NCBI GenBank assembly: GCA_945878835.1
Contig: CAMCUG010000062.1
Span: 1-8,044, forward strand
DNA length: 8,044 nt
DNA from: Chryseobacterium gleum
Lineage (GTDB): Bacteria; Bacteroidota; Bacteroidia; Flavobacteriales_D; Sanyastnellaceae
Direction: 5' to 3'
Shown here: piece after piece, positions 6,511-8,044 of the stretch
Numbering within the stretch: position 1 is the stretch's first letter
How the letters are laid out: the number at the start of each line of letters is the position of its first letter
Position numbers and translations under genes: made by a program
The notes under the pieces: model-generated
Seen by the model: the letters and a program-made list of their open reading frames with translations, nothing else
Database searches by the model: none
Told to the model about the DNA's origin: nothing

Positions 6511-7087
6511 TGTCATAGGTATAAGACCCATCGAATTCATCTTCATCAAAAACCGAATCATCCTCGCCAAACTCATCTTCTTCATCCTCGCCATCTTCTG
6601 TTCCTGTAGCGACTGCTCCTCCAACTATATCCGACTCGAACATGTCCTGAAACTCTTTACTATCCTGTGAAGGCGCATCACCAAAAGCAAGTGCAACTCG
6701 CGGATAAATAGTACTTGGCTTGTCCTTTTTCACTTCCACCAATTCAATATAAAAAATCCACATGCGCATGAAATCATACACATATAAAATTTTATCGCCC
6801 GGCTTCATAACCATATCTGAAAGAATGGTTGTCGACATAGATAGCGAATCTTCATCGACTCCACCCATATCCATCAGCGAAATCTCTAATCCCTTACTCC
6901 ACTCTTCATCACTCAAATAAAAGCTCGCCATTTCACCTTGTTCAAAATCGAAGGCGTCAAGCACTGCTTTGTGCAAAGAATCAAAATTCGACTCTGTTTC
7001 AATTTCAATATCGCGAAAAACATCTTGTTCCGTATCAATGATTACACGGAACTTAAACAAATTAACTCCACTATTTTTCTTAGCCAT
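6503..7087 (-). CDS. pRiA4b ORF-3-like protein
   Basis: This 194-aa protein resembles the plasmid pRiA4b ORF-3-like family. Residues about 10-120 show the usual pattern: FKFRVIID, then FRDIEIE, SLHKAVLDAF, MASFYLSDEEW, GDKILYVYDF and WIFYIELVEV. The family is widespread on chromosomes and mobile elements, has a small alpha/beta fold and no established biochemical role. Here it carries a very acidic C-terminal tail: residues 164-187 are mostly Asp and Glu, including DGEDEEDEFGEDD. The protein looks cytosolic, with no signal peptide or membrane segment. The gene overlaps rpe by 8 nt upstream and the DUF1573 gene by 8 nt downstream, so it is co-translated within a housekeeping operon; nothing around it looks like a mobile element. 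Confidence 0.85.
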   Translation of the reverse strand: MAKKNSGVNLFKFRVIIDTEQDVFRDIEIETESNFDSLHKAVLDAFDFEQGEMASFYLSDEEWSKGLEISLMDMGGVDEDSLSMSTTILSDMVMKPGDKILYVYDFMRMWIFYIELVEVKKDKPSTIYPRVALAFGDAPSQDSKEFQDMFESDIVGGAVATGTEDGEDEEDEFGEDDSVFDEDEFDGSYTYDNE

Positions 7088-7751
7088 TGACAGACATTTT
7101 TAATTCTTGAATTGTTGTTGTTGGATTAGAACTTGAAAATACAAAATTCCCTGCTACTAATGCTGTAGCTCCGGCTGCTATTAGCTTTGGGGCATTCGCC
7201 CCATTCACTCCTCCATCCACTTCAATGGCTGGATTATTCTTCACATTTGCCAACATTGCTTTCAAACGCTCTAGCTTTGAGTAGGTGTTTTCAATAAACT
7301 GTTGTCCACCAAATCCAGGGTTAACCGACATAATCAAAATCAAATCAACATCTTCTAAAACCTCTTCAATTGCACTCAAGGGAGTATGCGGATTCAGCGC
7401 TACACCTGCCTTCATACCCTCAGCCTTTATGGCTTGAATAGTTCTGTGCAAGTGTGTGCATGCCTCAGCGTGCACAGTAAGAATGTCAGCACCAACTGCT
7501 TTGAAATCTGCAATGTACTTCTCTGGCTGAACAATCATCAAATGCACATCCAACGGTTTAGTCGCATGTTTTTTTAGCGCTTTAATGACCGGCATTCCGA
7601 AAGAAATATTCGGAACAAATACACCATCCATAACATCTACATGAAACCAATCTGCAGCGGAATCATTGATCATCTCAATATCGCGCTGAAGATTTGCAAA
7701 ATCGGCCGACAAAACAGACGGCGCAATAAGAACTTCGTTTACTTTTGACAT
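7080..7751 (-). CDS. rpe: Ribulose-phosphate 3-epimerase
   Basis: This 223-aa TIM-barrel enzyme interconverts D-ribulose 5-phosphate and D-xylulose 5-phosphate in the pentose phosphate pathway. Visible signatures, numbered from the start at 7751, are APSVLSADF (10-18), HVDVMDGVFVPNISFG (37-52), DVHLM (69-73, before PEKYI), MSVNPGFGGQ (141-150), VDGGV (178-182) and the phosphate-binding AGNFVF (200-205). The metal ligands His37, Asp39, His70 and Asp179 are all present, and Asp39 and Asp179 are the expected acid/base pair. Length matches the family. The start MSKVNE is chosen because a TTG or ATG further upstream would overlap the -7 promoter element. It is the first gene of the - strand operon and diverges from coaE. 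Confidence 0.97.
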   Translation of the reverse strand: MSKVNEVLIAPSVLSADFANLQRDIEMINDSAADWFHVDVMDGVFVPNISFGMPVIKALKKHATKPLDVHLMIVQPEKYIADFKAVGADILTVHAEACTHLHRTIQAIKAEGMKAGVALNPHTPLSAIEEVLEDVDLILIMSVNPGFGGQQFIENTYSKLERLKAMLANVKNNPAIEVDGGVNGANAPKLIAAGATALVAGNFVFSSSNPTTTIQELKMSVNG

Positions 7752-7755
7752 GCTG

Positions 7756-7763
7756 CAAAGATA
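7756..7763 (-). promoter_or_regulatory. Bacteroidota -7 promoter element of rpe
   Basis: Read on the - strand this is TATCTTTG, a perfect TAnnTTTG. Only four bases separate it from the rpe ATG at 7751, so transcription should start at or very near the start codon. No clear TTG lies at the usual -33 distance. Confidence 0.6.
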
Positions 7764-7769
7764 CATTTC
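7762..7769 (+). promoter_or_regulatory. Possible -7 element of coaE
   Basis: TACATTTC matches TAnnTTTG at all but the last fixed position and lies 27 nt before the coaE ATG. It overlaps the rpe -7 element by two bases on the opposite strand. The upstream TTG at 7745-7747 is closer than usual. The call is weak but it is the best candidate in the 45-bp divergent gap. Confidence 0.3.
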
Positions 7770-7796
7770 GTTTTGTTAGCTTGAATTATTTTTTCT

Positions 7797-8044
7797 ATGC
7801 AAGTCGTTGGAATAACAGGAAATATCGGGGCTGGAAAATCTACAATCGCACGGGTCTTCGTCGCGTTAGGAATTCCTGTATTCAATTCCGACGAGGAAGC
7901 TAAGAAAGCATACACCATTCCTTCCATTCAAATTGAAGTTAGAGAAATTCTAGGTTCTTCGAAAGGTCCGAAGGAAGGTCCTGCGGAAGATATCCATTTA
8001 GACTTTTCGAAAGGCACTTGGAAATCTGAAATCGCAGCTATTAT
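7797..8044 (+). CDS. coaE: Dephospho-CoA kinase (5' part)
   Basis: The first 82 residues are visible and the frame is open to the window end. The N-terminus reads MQVVGITGNIGAGKSTIARV, with the P-loop GNIGAGKS at residues 8-15. ALGIPVFNSDEEAKKAY follows, which is the CoaE pattern LGIPVIDADxxAR with Asn in place of the first Asp and Asp32 kept. The enzyme phosphorylates the 3' hydroxyl of dephospho-CoA, the last step of CoA synthesis. Between ILG (51-53) and GTWKSEIAAI (73-82) the linker is Lys/Pro/Gly-rich and about 12 residues longer than the corresponding part of E. coli CoaE as I remember it. No Shine-Dalgarno sequence precedes the ATG; a T-rich run does. Confidence 0.93.
   Translation, partial: MQVVGITGNIGAGKSTIARVFVALGIPVFNSDEEAKKAYTIPSIQIEVREILGSSKGPKEGPAEDIHLDFSKGTWKSEIAAI

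Noticed and set aside
6511..6624. N-terminal extension of the DUF1573 gene to a start at 6624
   Set aside because: The extra 38 residues are an out-of-frame reading of the acidic tail of the upstream gene and would bury the lipoprotein signal peptide.
6503..7087. Transposon or plasmid remnant suggested by the pRiA4b ORF-3-like gene
   Set aside because: No inverted repeats, transposase or replication gene is nearby, and the gene is tightly coupled to housekeeping genes.

Overview
The window looks like chromosomal DNA of a Bacteroidota bacterium, most likely of the Flavobacteriales type. The reasons are moderately AT-rich DNA, the near absence of Shine-Dalgarno sequences before start codons, perfect TAnnTTTG (-7) promoter elements ahead of three genes, and typical Bacteroidota protein forms (DUF1573 lipoprotein, a DeaD helicase with a Gly/Ser/Arg tail, and a CoaE with an N-S-D motif). 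No transposase, integrase, CRISPR array, tRNA or rRNA gene was seen.

Region 1 (1-3496, + strand) is a tightly coupled operon whose promoter lies outside the window. It encodes the C-terminal part of an SMC-like ATPase (MksB/JetC-like), a 35-residue small ORF hidden between genes, a 398-aa helical protein in the kleisin (MksF/JetA-like) position, a 181-aa MksE/MukE/JetB-like winged-helix protein, and a 152-aa exported cysteine-containing protein. The junctions are a 1-nt overlap, a 4-nt ATGA overlap, a 1-nt gap and another ATGA overlap. This is the most likely place for something new: an MksBEF/Wadjet-type condensin module in B-F-E order, with an extra microprotein and an exported protein as co-translated cistrons, and no JetD/MksG nuclease visible. 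A strong rho-independent terminator closes it.

Region 2 (3549-5649) is a monocistronic unit for a DeaD/CsdA-type DEAD-box RNA helicase. It has its own promoter, a leader of about 115 nt with predicted hairpins, and a C-terminal RRM-like domain followed by a repetitive basic tail. A perfect 12-bp-stem terminator, U-rich on both strands, ends this gene and the convergent yajC.

Region 3 (5666-7751, - strand) reads rpe, a pRiA4b ORF-3-like protein, a DUF1573 lipoprotein and then yajC. The first three overlap by 8 nt at each junction. yajC has a perfect -7 element of its own in the 53-nt gap. rpe has a -7 element so close to its ATG that the transcript may be nearly leaderless.

Region 4 (7797-8044, + strand) is the start of coaE (dephospho-CoA kinase), divergent from rpe across a 45-bp gap and cut by the window end. 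Regions 2-4 are housekeeping functions: RNA remodelling, pentose phosphate interconversion, Sec accessory function and CoA synthesis. Region 1 is the accessory-looking part.
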